64,000 bases of DNA from Enterobacter hormaechei subsp. xiangfangensis (GCF_001729785.1 NZ_CP017183.1:2170001-2234000), one strand, 5' to 3'. Counted from the first letter of the stretch, positions 54,342 to 62,644 are shown. Program-made: numbers and translations. The notes: a model not told the origin generated them from the letters alone.

Positions 54342-56507
54342 ATGAAGACACATCCACAGTACGAACCCTGGTTGCAGGGCATGCTCATCATCGCGAAATA
54401 TTATCGGCTGGATTTTTCGGCGGAGCATGTTCGGGTCACGATTAACCATGAAAGCCAGTCGCCACGCCAGCTGGTGCTGGAGGAGATGGCGCGCCAGCTT
54501 GGGCTGGGGATGCGGTGGGTGGCGGCGGAAGCCCTATCGCTCGATCCCTGGCGTTTACCGCTGCTGGCGGAGTTTACCGGCGGGCAAATTGCGGTCATCA
54601 ACCGTATGGACAACGATGGGAACGTCAGCGTGCAGTTTAGCGGCGACGGCGGCCTGGAGACAACGCTGACGCGGGACGAGCTCGGTTCGCGGTTAAAGGG
54701 GCTGATGGTGCTGCGTCCCCTGGAGTCCACGCCGGATGCGCGCGTGGATGATTACATCAAACCCTATGAGAAAAACTGGTTCTGGCAGCTGGCGCTGAAA
54801 GACTGGCGTCGTTACAGCGATATTATGCTGGTGGCGCTGGTCGCCAACGTGCTGGCGCTTTCCGGCATGGTCTTCTCCATGCAGGTCTACGACAGGGTGG
54901 TACCGTCGCAGTCAGAAGCCACGCTGTGGGTGCTGTTTGGCGGCGTGATGATTGCCATCGTGTTCGAATTCATCATGCGCATGCTGCGCGTGCACATTTC
55001 TGACGTGGTGGGGAAGCGCGCCGATCTGCGCATCTCTGAACGCGTCTTTGCCCACGCGCTGCGGATTAAAAACGGCGCACGCTCGAAATCAACCGGATCG
55101 TTTATCGCGCAGATCCGCGAGCTGGAGTCGGTGCGCGAGCTGATCACCTCGACGACCATTGCGGCCCTCTCCGATCTGCCGTTCTTCCTGCTGTTCGTCT
55201 TCATTCTGTGGATGATTGGTGGTCCGCTGGTGCTGGTGGTCCTGCTCGCCGTGCCGCTGTTGCTTATTCCTGGCCTGCTGGTGCAGCGCCCGCTGGGGAA
55301 ACTCTCCAGCGAAGGGATGCGTGAATCGGCGATTCGCAACGCCACGCTGGTGGAAGCGGTGCAGGGGCTTGAGGACATCAAGCTGATGCGCGCTGAGCAG
55401 CGGTTCCAGAACCAGTGGAATAACACCAATGACGTTGCCGCCAGCGTCGGCATGAAGCAGCGCTGGCTGACGGGGCTGCTGCTAACCTGGACCCAGGAGG
55501 TGCAATCTATCGTCTACGCCGTGGTGCTGCTGGTGGGGTGTTACCTGGTCATCAGCGGTGACATGACCACCGGTGCGCTGGTGGGCACCTCGATTCTGGC
55601 GTCCCGGACCATTGCGCCGCTGTCGCAAATTTCTGGCGTGCTTTCCCGCTGGCAGTCAGCAAAGGTGGCCCGCAAGGGACTGGATGACCTGATGCAGCGC
55701 CCGATTGACGATCCCCAGCACGGAAAGAAGGTGCATAAAGCCCACCTGCGCGGTGATTATCTGCTGGACGACGTGGGGTTTTATTACGACGAAGAAGAGA
55801 AGCTCACCGTGCTGAATATCAGCAAACTACGCATTCGCGCCGGGGAGCGCGTGGCGGTGCTCGGGCGGAATGGTTCGGGGAAAAGCACCTTGCTGCACCT
55901 CCTCGCGGGAATGCAGGAGCCGCAGCAGGGCAGCATTTTGCTGGACGATATTGCTCTCAATCATCTTGACCCGGCCGACGTGCGCCGCGATATGCAGTTG
56001 CTCAGCCAGCAGGCGCGGCTGTTCTTCGGCTCCGTACGCGACAACATCCTGATGGGTAATCCGCTGGCGACAGACGAGGAAATCCATCAGGCGCTGGTCA
56101 ACAGCGGCGCGCTGGAGTTTGTGCGCAAGCAGAAAATGGGGCTAAACAGCATCATCAACGAGGGCGGAACGGGGCTTTCCGGCGGGCAACGTCAGGCGCT
56201 GCTGCTGGCGCGCGCGCTGATCACCTCGCCGAATATTCTGCTGCTGGATGAACCCACCGCCTGGCTGGATGAGGTCAGCGAGAAGCAGTTTATCCAGCAT
56301 CTGCACCAGTGGCTCGGTAAGCGCCGGACGCTGGTGGTGGCGACGCATCGCCTGCCGATTCTGGACCTGGTTGACCGCATCATCGTCCTGGAAAACGGCA
56401 AAGTGGTGATGGATGGCCCTCGTGATGCCATTTTACGCCAGCACGGAATGGCCCCGCAGCAGGCGCCGCAGCGTACGGTTAAACTGAAAACGGAGGGCGT
56501 GGCATGA
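54342..56507 (+). CDS. Type I secretion ABC exporter, LapB/LssB type
   Basis: A 721-residue permease-ATPase for the adhesin. The N-terminal 130 residues form a C39-like domain without the protease cysteine (the opening reads PWLQGMLIIAKYY), so it binds substrate and does not cut it. The transmembrane part spans about 160-430. The ATPase has Walker A GRNGSGKST at 508-516, signature LSGGQRQALLL, Walker B ILLLDEPT and an H-loop ATHR. It overlaps the HlyD gene by four bases. Confidence 0.9.
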   Translation: MKTHPQYEPWLQGMLIIAKYYRLDFSAEHVRVTINHESQSPRQLVLEEMARQLGLGMRWVAAEALSLDPWRLPLLAEFTGGQIAVINRMDNDGNVSVQFSGDGGLETTLTRDELGSRLKGLMVLRPLESTPDARVDDYIKPYEKNWFWQLALKDWRRYSDIMLVALVANVLALSGMVFSMQVYDRVVPSQSEATLWVLFGGVMIAIVFEFIMRMLRVHISDVVGKRADLRISERVFAHALRIKNGARSKSTGSFIAQIRELESVRELITSTTIAALSDLPFFLLFVFILWMIGGPLVLVVLLAVPLLLIPGLLVQRPLGKLSSEGMRESAIRNATLVEAVQGLEDIKLMRAEQRFQNQWNNTNDVAASVGMKQRWLTGLLLTWTQEVQSIVYAVVLLVGCYLVISGDMTTGALVGTSILASRTIAPLSQISGVLSRWQSAKVARKGLDDLMQRPIDDPQHGKKVHKAHLRGDYLLDDVGFYYDEEEKLTVLNISKLRIRAGERVAVLGRNGSGKSTLLHLLAGMQEPQQGSILLDDIALNHLDPADVRRDMQLLSQQARLFFGSVRDNILMGNPLATDEEIHQALVNSGALEFVRKQKMGLNSIINEGGTGLSGGQRQALLLARALITSPNILLLDEPTAWLDEVSEKQFIQHLHQWLGKRRTLVVATHRLPILDLVDRIIVLENGKVVMDGPRDAILRQHGMAPQQAPQRTVKLKTEGVA

Positions 56508-57679
56508 ATGATTTCTCCCGCTTTAATAGCCGACTGAAGGAGCCCCGCCTGCCGCGTTCGTCGCTGGTGGCATGGTCGCTGTTTGCCCTGCTGGTGGTGT
56601 TTATTACCTGGGCCAGCCTGTTCCAGCTGGATGAGGTCACGACGGGCAGTGGCAAGGTGATCCCGTCCTCCCACGAGCAGGTGATCCAGTCCCTGGAAGG
56701 GGGGATTATTCACAGTCTGATGGTGCGCGAAGGCGACATCGTCGAGCGTGGTCAACAGCTTGCCCAACTGGACCGGACGAAAACCGAGTCCAGCGTGCTG
56801 GAGAGCGAGTCTCGATTAAACGCTGCAATGGCGACGGCCGCGCGTCTGAATGCTGAGGTGAACGACACCGGGCTGACATTCCCGGCAGAGCTGGATGACG
56901 ACGTTGAGCTGGTCAAACAGGAAACGGCGCTTTATCAGTCACGTCGCGAAAGCCTTGAAAAAGGGCTGGCGGGTTTACGCCAGGGAGCGGATCTCGTGCA
57001 GCGTGAACTGGCATTAACGCGCCCGCTGGTGACGCAGGGGGCGGCCAGTAAGGTCGAAGTCTTACGCCTTGAACGCCAAAAAAATGAGCTGGAGAGCAAA
57101 ATCACCGAGATGAAAAACCAGTACTACGTTCGCGCCCGCGAAGAACTGGCGAAAGCGAACGCAGAAATAGAGGCGCAGCGTTCGGTCATGAAAGGACGCG
57201 AAGATTCACTCACCCGCTTAACGTTTAATGCGCCGGTGCGTGGCATCGTGAAGGATATTGACGTGACGACGGTGGGCGGGGTGATCCCGCCGAACGGCAA
57301 ACTGATGAGCCTGGTACCGCTTGATGACCAGATGGTGATAGAAGCGAAAATCTCGCCGCGCGATGTCGCGTTTATCCATCCCGGGCAAAAAGCGCTGGTG
57401 AAAATCACCGCCTATGATTACTCGATCTACGGCGGGCTGGAAGGGGAGGTGACGATGATTTCCCCGGATACCCTTCAGGACGAGGTGAAACGGGATGTTT
57501 ATTATTATCGCGTTTATATTCGTACAGACAGTAACCATCTGACCAACAGGCAGGGCAAGGCGTTCCCGGTGTTCCCGGGCATGATAGCCACAGTTGATAT
57601 CAAAACCGGCAGTAAATCCGTCATTGATTATCTGCTGAAACCGTTGAATAAGGCAAAAGAGGCGCTGCGCGAGCGGTAA
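56504..57679 (+). CDS. HlyD/LapC-type membrane-fusion protein
   Basis: A 391-residue adaptor linking the ABC exporter to the TolC-like channel. One N-terminal transmembrane helix (SLVAWSLFALLVVFITWASLF) is followed by the lipoyl segment GGIIHSLMVREGDIVERGQ, a coiled-coil hairpin, and the type I secretion tail (IKTGSKSVIDYLLKPL), typical of HlyD-family proteins. Start and preceding stop overlap (ATGA). It closes the secretion locus. Confidence 0.92.
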   Translation: MNDFSRFNSRLKEPRLPRSSLVAWSLFALLVVFITWASLFQLDEVTTGSGKVIPSSHEQVIQSLEGGIIHSLMVREGDIVERGQQLAQLDRTKTESSVLESESRLNAAMATAARLNAEVNDTGLTFPAELDDDVELVKQETALYQSRRESLEKGLAGLRQGADLVQRELALTRPLVTQGAASKVEVLRLERQKNELESKITEMKNQYYVRAREELAKANAEIEAQRSVMKGREDSLTRLTFNAPVRGIVKDIDVTTVGGVIPPNGKLMSLVPLDDQMVIEAKISPRDVAFIHPGQKALVKITAYDYSIYGGLEGEVTMISPDTLQDEVKRDVYYYRVYIRTDSNHLTNRQGKAFPVFPGMIATVDIKTGSKSVIDYLLKPLNKAKEALRER

Positions 57680-57705
57680 AAAAGGCGTTCAGCAAACCGA
57701 ACGCC
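57678..57705 (-). terminator. Terminator of the minus-strand winged-helix gene
   Basis: On the minus strand GGCGTTC pairs with GAACGCC around eight bases and is followed by TTTTTT. It lies between the HlyD stop and the convergent regulator; on the plus strand there is a hairpin without a T tract. Confidence 0.8.
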
Positions 57706-57712
57706 CGTCAGA

Positions 57713-58663
57713 TCAGAGTGTAGGCGTCATGTTGACAGCATGGCGTCGTTCTTTTGGTACCACATTGATGTAATGTGTGACATACGCAAAATATAATCCG
57801 GCATAATTTTCGACAAGCTCGATAAAGGCCGGATAAATTGACATCCGGCCATCGCCGCGATCTTTAAGATAACCTGCCTCCTGCGCCGATTTGATAATGC
57901 GGTTGACGTGAATACGCGAGACGAAAAATTCTTTTGCCAGCGTGCTGGCTGAATACGCTATTATGGCACCGTGTGCTGTTTTGTTTTTAATGGCCTGCAA
58001 ATAGAGATAGAGCATAATCATTCGTCCGCCATCCTTATCAATAAATAAACCCACCTCCGGAAGCACTTTCCTGAATGTTAATCCGCGGAAAAGGTACTCT
58101 GCGGCGCGCCGGAAAAAGTTGTGCCTCAGAATGTCATTGTCCAGAAGGTTAACATTAATGTTGAATGCCGGATAAAGAATGCTGACAGGCGTAAACGCCC
58201 CGGACATATAGCGTTTAAGCTCATCGAGTCCTTTTTCCGTCGGCGCAATTTTTGTTTTTCGGCGATCTTCACTACAGCGCCAGGTCTTAATTCGCCCGGT
58301 AGTTTTAAGTATGGTAATGATCGCGATAACACTGTTAGGGCTGGCGATATTATAACGGGTGCATAGCGCCTTAATCTCTGAAACTGACTCAGCCTGATTG
58401 CCAAAAACAAAACAACACATGGACAGTATTATGTTGAAGCGTGATTCCTGAAGCATCGTTTTGTAGAACAAGGGTTGTTTTTTATAAATGGCATCATTAA
58501 TTCTGTAGTGTTCTGTTATAGCTTCACCAAATCGCGGGTTGTTTTTAATGACATCCCTTCGATGTAGCAAAGCCCTGGATGAGATGTGATTATCCATAGC
58601 ATTTTCTCTTTTTGTCTGGGCCGATAAGATGAAGTGTCCGGTCTTCTTTTTCGGAATTTTCAT
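57713..58663 (-). CDS. Unknown winged-helix protein beside the adhesin locus
   Basis: A 316-residue protein I do not recognise. It seems to carry two DNA-binding-like parts. The first is near residues 110-170 (a helix pair around NIASPNSVIAIITILKTTGR and the wing RRKTKIAPTEKG), MarR-like in look. The second is near 255-300 (ASTLAKEFFVSRIHVNRIIKSAQEAGYL, then the turn DRGDGRMSIYP). A GAGGT ribosome site precedes the ATG at 58663; an ATG 63 bases downstream (58600) is possible. Its place next to the adhesin operon and AT-rich composition suggest a local regulator. This is inference. Confidence 0.55.
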   Translation of the reverse strand: MKIPKKKTGHFILSAQTKRENAMDNHISSRALLHRRDVIKNNPRFGEAITEHYRINDAIYKKQPLFYKTMLQESRFNIILSMCCFVFGNQAESVSEIKALCTRYNIASPNSVIAIITILKTTGRIKTWRCSEDRRKTKIAPTEKGLDELKRYMSGAFTPVSILYPAFNINVNLLDNDILRHNFFRRAAEYLFRGLTFRKVLPEVGLFIDKDGGRMIMLYLYLQAIKNKTAHGAIIAYSASTLAKEFFVSRIHVNRIIKSAQEAGYLKDRGDGRMSIYPAFIELVENYAGLYFAYVTHYINVVPKERRHAVNMTPTL

Positions 58664-58882
58664 TATACCTCGAGAAATGCATATTTACTGTCGTTATATG
58701 AAAAGAAAGTGATATTTATGCTGCATATGGATGAGTCGGTTGATTAACGCAAAAATGTTCCTGTGCATAACATTGATAACGGTTTATTAACCAAACAGGG
58801 TGCGGTAAAATTATTCAATGCGACAAAGAGTATTGGCTTTAATTACAGATGGGAATACTATTTGCATTCTCAGGAGCAGGTT

Positions 58883-60340
58883 ATGTCTCAAAATTTACCT
58901 TTTATACAAGGTACGTGCTACAAGCAACGGTTTGTTATTTCAGCCTGCGGTTTCACCTTCGAGGGGTATAGCCTGCTTCTGAAGTCACGTGGCGTAAACG
59001 CCACGCGGCTCCATTTTGAAGAGGATGAAGTTTGCTCAGGTGATGTTCGGAAAATGATGCAAAATCAACCACCTGAAGTTGCTGTTTTTCTTGGTCGCGA
59101 CGTCGCTGCCTTTCTTGAAAGCCTGAAGCAGTTGGTATCGGTGCTGAATGCGCTGCCGGTTATTTGTAGCGTGACGCTGTATGGCGCAATACCAGAGAGA
59201 TGGCTTTATGCCACGTTGTGTAGTCTCGTTAATAATACCAAATCGTTATCGATGATCAGGATAGCGAATATTTCAGACGTAATGGACTGTGCAGACAACA
59301 TTTATGACGTGCATACCGATTCGTCACGCATATTGCGTGATGAACCCGAGAAAGAAGGTAAAGAAAGTCTGAATGGTTTAACAAAGCGCGAATTAACCGT
59401 ATTGCTGAATTTTTATCGGGGTATTTCGATAAAAGAGCAGTCTGCGAGGTTAGGGTTGTCAGATAAAACCATTTATACCCATAGAAAAGTGGGGTTGGAT
59501 AAATTATATCTTATCAGGGTGTGGTTTAGCGATGCACGTGTTTTCAGAGATGAAGTCTGTGCAGTAAAAAATAATCCGCAGGGGTTTTCGGATGCGGAAA
59601 TTGATATTTTGCAGGCGTTACATAAGCGGGAAATCTTTGCGGCTTATCAAATTATTACCGATGGCGATAAAAAAGGAGTAGGCTTTGAAATTCTGCTGCG
59701 CTGGCATAAAAACGGTCAGGTTCTGAAGGCTGCCCAATTTCTGGGTGGGGTGAAAAATGGCGAAATATGGCTCAAGCTGACGGCGTTAGTCATCCACGCG
59801 GCCGTGTCAGGTATCAACAGATACAATGGGAAATATTATTTTTCGGTTAATATTCCGCCTCCACTGGCTACCGGGAACGCGCTGCCGGGAATGGCGAAAA
59901 AAGCCGTTGAGATGTTACTGAAGCCGCAGTGGGCCGGGAAACTTGTCTTTGAATTAGCTGAAGCGATTGATGTGACAAAGGATCCAAATATTCCTGTCAC
60001 TCTTCAGCGTTTACGCGCCGAGGGGTGTCGCCTGTTTCTGGATGATTGCTTTTCCAGAGATTACGCTATGTTACCCATCCGACAGATTAATGTTGATGGA
60101 CTGAAGCTTGACCGCGATATAGTTGAGCACTTTGTTGCTAACGACAATGACTATAGCATTATTAAAGCGATACAGATATACAGCGACATGACGGGAAGGG
60201 AATGCGTTGCGGAAGGCGTCGATAGCGAAGAAAAATTTAAAAAACTTGTCGCGTTAGGGGTTAAACGCTTTCAGGGATATTATCTTTCCCGGGCGGTTAA
60301 AGAAGAAGAGCTTGATCGAATGGTACGGCTATTTAGTTAA
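58883..60340 (+). CDS. LuxR-EAL protein, putative c-di-GMP phosphodiesterase
   Basis: A 485-residue protein with an N-terminal receiver-like region, a LuxR-type helix-turn-helix at about 165-211 (LTKRELTVLL..KEQSARLGLSDKTIYTHRK) and a C-terminal EAL domain at about 250-480. The EAL motif reads EIL (269-271); N323, E360, D387/D388, K408, E445 and Q464 are kept, while loop 6 reads DDCFSRDY instead of DDFGTGYS. Activity is possible but uncertain. The start at 58883 follows an AGGAG site; a GTG at 58763 would add 40 residues with a weak site. It converges on the ycgZ-ymgA-ariR operon. Confidence 0.75.
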   Translation: MSQNLPFIQGTCYKQRFVISACGFTFEGYSLLLKSRGVNATRLHFEEDEVCSGDVRKMMQNQPPEVAVFLGRDVAAFLESLKQLVSVLNALPVICSVTLYGAIPERWLYATLCSLVNNTKSLSMIRIANISDVMDCADNIYDVHTDSSRILRDEPEKEGKESLNGLTKRELTVLLNFYRGISIKEQSARLGLSDKTIYTHRKVGLDKLYLIRVWFSDARVFRDEVCAVKNNPQGFSDAEIDILQALHKREIFAAYQIITDGDKKGVGFEILLRWHKNGQVLKAAQFLGGVKNGEIWLKLTALVIHAAVSGINRYNGKYYFSVNIPPPLATGNALPGMAKKAVEMLLKPQWAGKLVFELAEAIDVTKDPNIPVTLQRLRAEGCRLFLDDCFSRDYAMLPIRQINVDGLKLDRDIVEHFVANDNDYSIIKAIQIYSDMTGRECVAEGVDSEEKFKKLVALGVKRFQGYYLSRAVKEEELDRMVRLFS

Positions 60341-60351
60341 TGGGTTCACTA

Positions 60352-60390
60352 TGCTGGTGGTACGACAGAGAAACTTTTCTACCACCAGCA
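60352..60390. other. Perfect 11-base inverted repeat between EAL gene and ariR
   Basis: TGCTGGTGGTA (60352-60362) and TACCACCAGCA (60380-60390) are perfect inverted copies with a 17-base loop between convergent stops. No T tract follows on the minus strand and the plus strand continues with AAAAC, so it is not a standard terminator; it may be a weak bidirectional stop or an mRNA 3' end structure. Confidence 0.5.
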
Positions 60391-60423
60391 AAAACAGTCA
60401 CTCACCAGCGCAATAATCTGTTA

Positions 60424-60702
60424 TCAGATATCATCGCGCGTAAAACCGACAACAATTTCAAGCGTATTTCGAATGACATCGCAGGCTTCGGGCTCCTCGG
60501 TAATTTCGAGGGCGTGAATCAGTTGCAGGATAATCTCTTTATTAGAGAGATTGTCACCGGTCAGCATAATACAGCGTATTGCCGAGCCCAACACTTCAAC
60601 CTCACCACTGAGATGTTTTCCTGCATTAAGAAAATGTTCCGCCAGTCCTTTATCGTGCAAGGCTTCAAAATTATACGTCTGCTGCATAATCGCTTTACTC
60701 AT
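60424..60702 (-). CDS. ariR: AriR/YmgB biofilm and acid-resistance regulator
   Basis: A 92-residue protein clearly like E. coli AriR (YmgB), a small helical dimer of the Hha-like/YmgB family that represses biofilm formation and aids acid survival; in E. coli it works downstream of BluR/BluF through the Rcs system. Shared segments include EVLGSAIRCIMLTGDNLSNKEIILQLIHALE (read in parts) and VIRNTLEIV. The ATG at 60702 is chosen over the GTG at 60711 for its GGTGA site. It is the last gene of a ycgZ-ymgA-ariR unit. Confidence 0.85.
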   Translation of the reverse strand: MSKAIMQQTYNFEALHDKGLAEHFLNAGKHLSGEVEVLGSAIRCIMLTGDNLSNKEIILQLIHALEITEEPEACDVIRNTLEIVVGFTRDDI

Positions 60703-60725
60703 GGTGGTCACCGTTTCGGTTAAAA

Positions 60726-61025
60726 TTAGTGTTTCTTGTCTGGGGTCAAAAGCGTGTTGTGAGTAAAGAGAGATCGCATGCGACCCATGTCATAATTGCC
60801 CATCACTCTTCCCCGGTCGTGCGAGACGCCGGTTACACGCTGGCGCACTTCATCTTCAGCGGCAATCAATGCATTTTTACGTTCATCATTTGATTCAACG
60901 TTAGCCATCGCCCGCAGGCGATTAGCAAGAGACACAAAGGTAATAGGTCCGTTCTCTTTCAGTATGGATAATACGGCCTCACCGATAAGGTCATCCTTAA
61001 GTCGTTCAAATTTAGTTCTATGCAT
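60726..61025 (-). CDS. ymgA: YmgA-like small connector protein
   Basis: A 99-residue protein in the position of ymgA between ycgZ and ariR. The N-terminal half (FERLKDDLIGEAVLSILKENGPITFVSLANRL) matches the ymgA-type opening KYEITGQAVLQILR..; the rest is polar (GNYDMGRMRSLFTHN). In E. coli YmgA acts with AriR and YcgZ on the Rcs phosphorelay. Similarity is partial, so the symbol rests partly on position. Confidence 0.65.
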   Translation of the reverse strand: MHRTKFERLKDDLIGEAVLSILKENGPITFVSLANRLRAMANVESNDERKNALIAAEDEVRQRVTGVSHDRGRVMGNYDMGRMRSLFTHNTLLTPDKKH

Positions 61026-61143
61026 AGCTTCAATCTCACTCTGCTACACGCGGCAGGCTGTAGCATGGGGTTAGTCATCGCATTCAGGAGCTCTATTCTC
61101 ACTCAGCATGACTAACTTAGTAAGTTAAAAAACAGTGTTCAGG

Positions 61144-61383
61144 TTAACGCTCGAAGAAGAGGGCTATCAAACCGTTGTAGTGCGCTTTCTCAACGTCAGA
61201 CGTTGATTCTTCAATTCTGCGCAACAGCTTTGTACAAATTGTCATTCTGCTCAGTTGTACATTTTCTTGGATGATCTCACTGACGATGGCACCAAGGGTT
61301 TCCTGCTGTGTTGGGACGTTATCCTTGTTAAAATACAAGGTGATAGCGCTTTCTGCTGTAGAGGGAGCATGGTTGCGACGCAT
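61144..61383 (-). CDS. ycgZ: YcgZ small connector protein
   Basis: A 79-residue protein close to E. coli YcgZ: it shares YF(N/D)K(D/A)N, TQQETLG(A/E)IV(S/T)EI, and a tail HYNGLIALFFER versus HYNALIGLLFE. YcgZ, YmgA and AriR form the BluR-controlled operon that signals to biofilm genes in response to blue light and cold in E. coli. Here no bluR or bluF is adjacent; a LuxR-EAL gene occupies the nearby position. Repeated TGTACA motifs lie upstream and within the gene. Confidence 0.88.
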   Translation of the reverse strand: MRRNHAPSTAESAITLYFNKDNVPTQQETLGAIVSEIIQENVQLSRMTICTKLLRRIEESTSDVEKAHYNGLIALFFER

Positions 61384-61451
61384 AATTTTCCACCGTTAAC
61401 AAACAATTTTGTAACATCACTGGCATCGAATTTATACTATATGGTCAAATC

Positions 61452-61470
61452 TGTACATCAAAATTGTACA
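61452..61470. promoter_or_regulatory. TGTACA-N7-TGTACA operator candidate upstream of ycgZ
   Basis: TGTACA occurs at 61452-61457 and 61465-61470, the second within AAAATTGTACA, a recalled half-site of the MlrA/BluR-type MerR regulators. It sits about 70-90 bases upstream of ycgZ. Two further TGTACA copies lie inside the ycgZ coding sequence (61231 and 61256). A TATAAA box is near 61430 on the minus strand. A BluR/MlrA-type operator is likely. Confidence 0.5.
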
Positions 61471-61540
61471 ACTTTTTCGTATGGATCGGGCTTTTAACAG
61501 GAGAACTATCAAAATTAGGGGGGAGAGAAGGAAAGAGGGG

Positions 61541-61565
61541 GAAAAGAAAAGGCCCCGGAGGGCCT
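61541..61565 (-). terminator. Terminator of the DUF883-type gene
   Basis: On the minus strand AGGCCC pairs with GGGCCT around four bases and is followed by TTTTCTTTTC. It lies four bases after the stop of the DUF883-type gene. Confidence 0.75.
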
Positions 61566-61569
61566 GAAA

Positions 61570-61842
61570 TTATTTACGTCCCAGCAGAAGTCCCAGAACG
61601 ATACCTACCGCACCCGCAGCGATTAAGCCCGTTAACGGGTTATTTCTGACGGCTTCAGTAACATCCGAAACGGCATCACTGGCCTGGGCAGCATATTTTT
61701 TCGCTGCACCTTTCACCTGGTGTTTAGGGGAGTCAACGAATTCACCAAACTGCTGCTGCGCAGAGCCGGATAATTCATCAAGTTTGTTTTTGGCTTTATC
61801 GCCAGCGTATTGTGCATTTTTATCAGTGTCGAAATCAGACAT
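61570..61842 (-). CDS. DUF883/CsbD-like small membrane-anchored protein
   Basis: A 90-residue protein with a CsbD-like polar N-terminus (TDKNAQYAGDKAKNKLDELSG), a helical middle (QVKGAAKKYAAQASDAVSDVTEAVR) and a single C-terminal helix ending GLLLGRK, the YqjD/ElaB/DUF883 pattern. Those proteins tether ribosomes to the inner membrane in stationary phase. GGAGG precedes the ATG. Its own terminator and a structured leader upstream mark it as a separate unit. Confidence 0.8.
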   Translation of the reverse strand: MSDFDTDKNAQYAGDKAKNKLDELSGSAQQQFGEFVDSPKHQVKGAAKKYAAQASDAVSDVTEAVRNNPLTGLIAAGAVGIVLGLLLGRK

Positions 61843-61885
61843 TCCAGCCTCCTATTGTTGATAGTCTAAGGATAGACGCTGATTT

Positions 61886-61921
61886 CAGGCGTGAGCGAGA
61901 TTTCGCTGAAATCGACGCCTG
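61886..61921. promoter_or_regulatory. Nested hairpin upstream of the DUF883-type gene
   Basis: CAGGCGT (61886-61892) pairs with ACGCCTG (61915-61921), enclosing GATTTC-GCT-GAAATC (61899-61913). The element is 44-79 bases before the gene, in its probable 5' leader. It could be a leader structure or a weak terminator of the upstream membrane gene, but no T tract follows. Confidence 0.45.
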
Positions 61922-62026
61922 ATTGCCCCTTTTTAGGATATGTCTTTCTTACATGGCCACCCTAACGTCCTAAGGATGTCGTTGATAAAAATTTCCCTTG
62001 CCGTCTCTCTACGCAGCACCAGGAGA

Positions 62027-62644
62027 TTATTTTTGTCGTGCGTGAGCGGGAAAGGTAACGTAATAGCCAAGGGATGCAGCCAGGCACAGCATATAGCCGA
62101 ACGATTCCGAACCTTCCTCCACGGCGTTTTTCACGACACGCATATAGCCATGCTCCAGGATGGCGTGCCACAGCACCTGCATCCCAAAGAGGCGGGAGAA
62201 GACCAGTACAGCCAGCAGGCCGCTCAACAGAATACCGTACCAGGGGGATTGGGTATATTTTGCCAGCTGTTCCAGGGTAGCGCGAAAATGCATAACGGGG
62301 CGAATTAACGCCAGCAGAGCGGCAATCAGCGCGAACCACACCCAACTCCCATGAGAAATGAGATCAAAAAGCGCGTCCAGTTCACGAATTAGCATTGTCA
62401 GGAAAAATCCGCCCACCAGAATATTACAGTAACGCATGGATTCGTACATTTTCGCCAGACGAAAATGGAGAAAGACAATAGTCGCTAATACCGTTTCCTG
62501 CATAATTTCGGTCAGTGATAATTCCGGAATATCATGGCCGACAAACCGCATATCTACCCAAAGACAAAGTACAATAAGTGCGCAAGCGGCCGCTGCGCCA
62601 ACGAAGAATAAAAAGCTCTTTAGTACAATCATTAACACCACCAT
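62027..62644 (-). CDS. Unknown polytopic membrane protein
   Basis: About 205 residues with five to six transmembrane helices (FFVGAAAACALIVLCLWV, ILVGGFFLTMLI, WFALIAALLALIRPV, GILLSGLLAVLVFSRL, FGYMLCLAASLGYYV). I do not recognise the family. The start is uncertain: ATG at 62644 or 62632 (preceded by GGTGGT), with an open frame extending upstream to 62779. The charged linker HFRLAKMYESMRY and the C-terminal tail AHARQK probably lie in the cytoplasm. The gene sits in AT-rich accessory DNA. Confidence 0.6.
   Translation of the reverse strand: MVVLMIVLKSFLFFVGAAAACALIVLCLWVDMRFVGHDIPELSLTEIMQETVLATIVFLHFRLAKMYESMRYCNILVGGFFLTMLIRELDALFDLISHGSWVWFALIAALLALIRPVMHFRATLEQLAKYTQSPWYGILLSGLLAVLVFSRLFGMQVLWHAILEHGYMRVVKNAVEEGSESFGYMLCLAASLGYYVTFPAHARQK

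Noticed and set aside
61940..62308. A plus-strand open frame of 122 codons.
   Set aside because: It is antisense to a membrane protein gene with clear helices on the minus strand and lacks a ribosome site.
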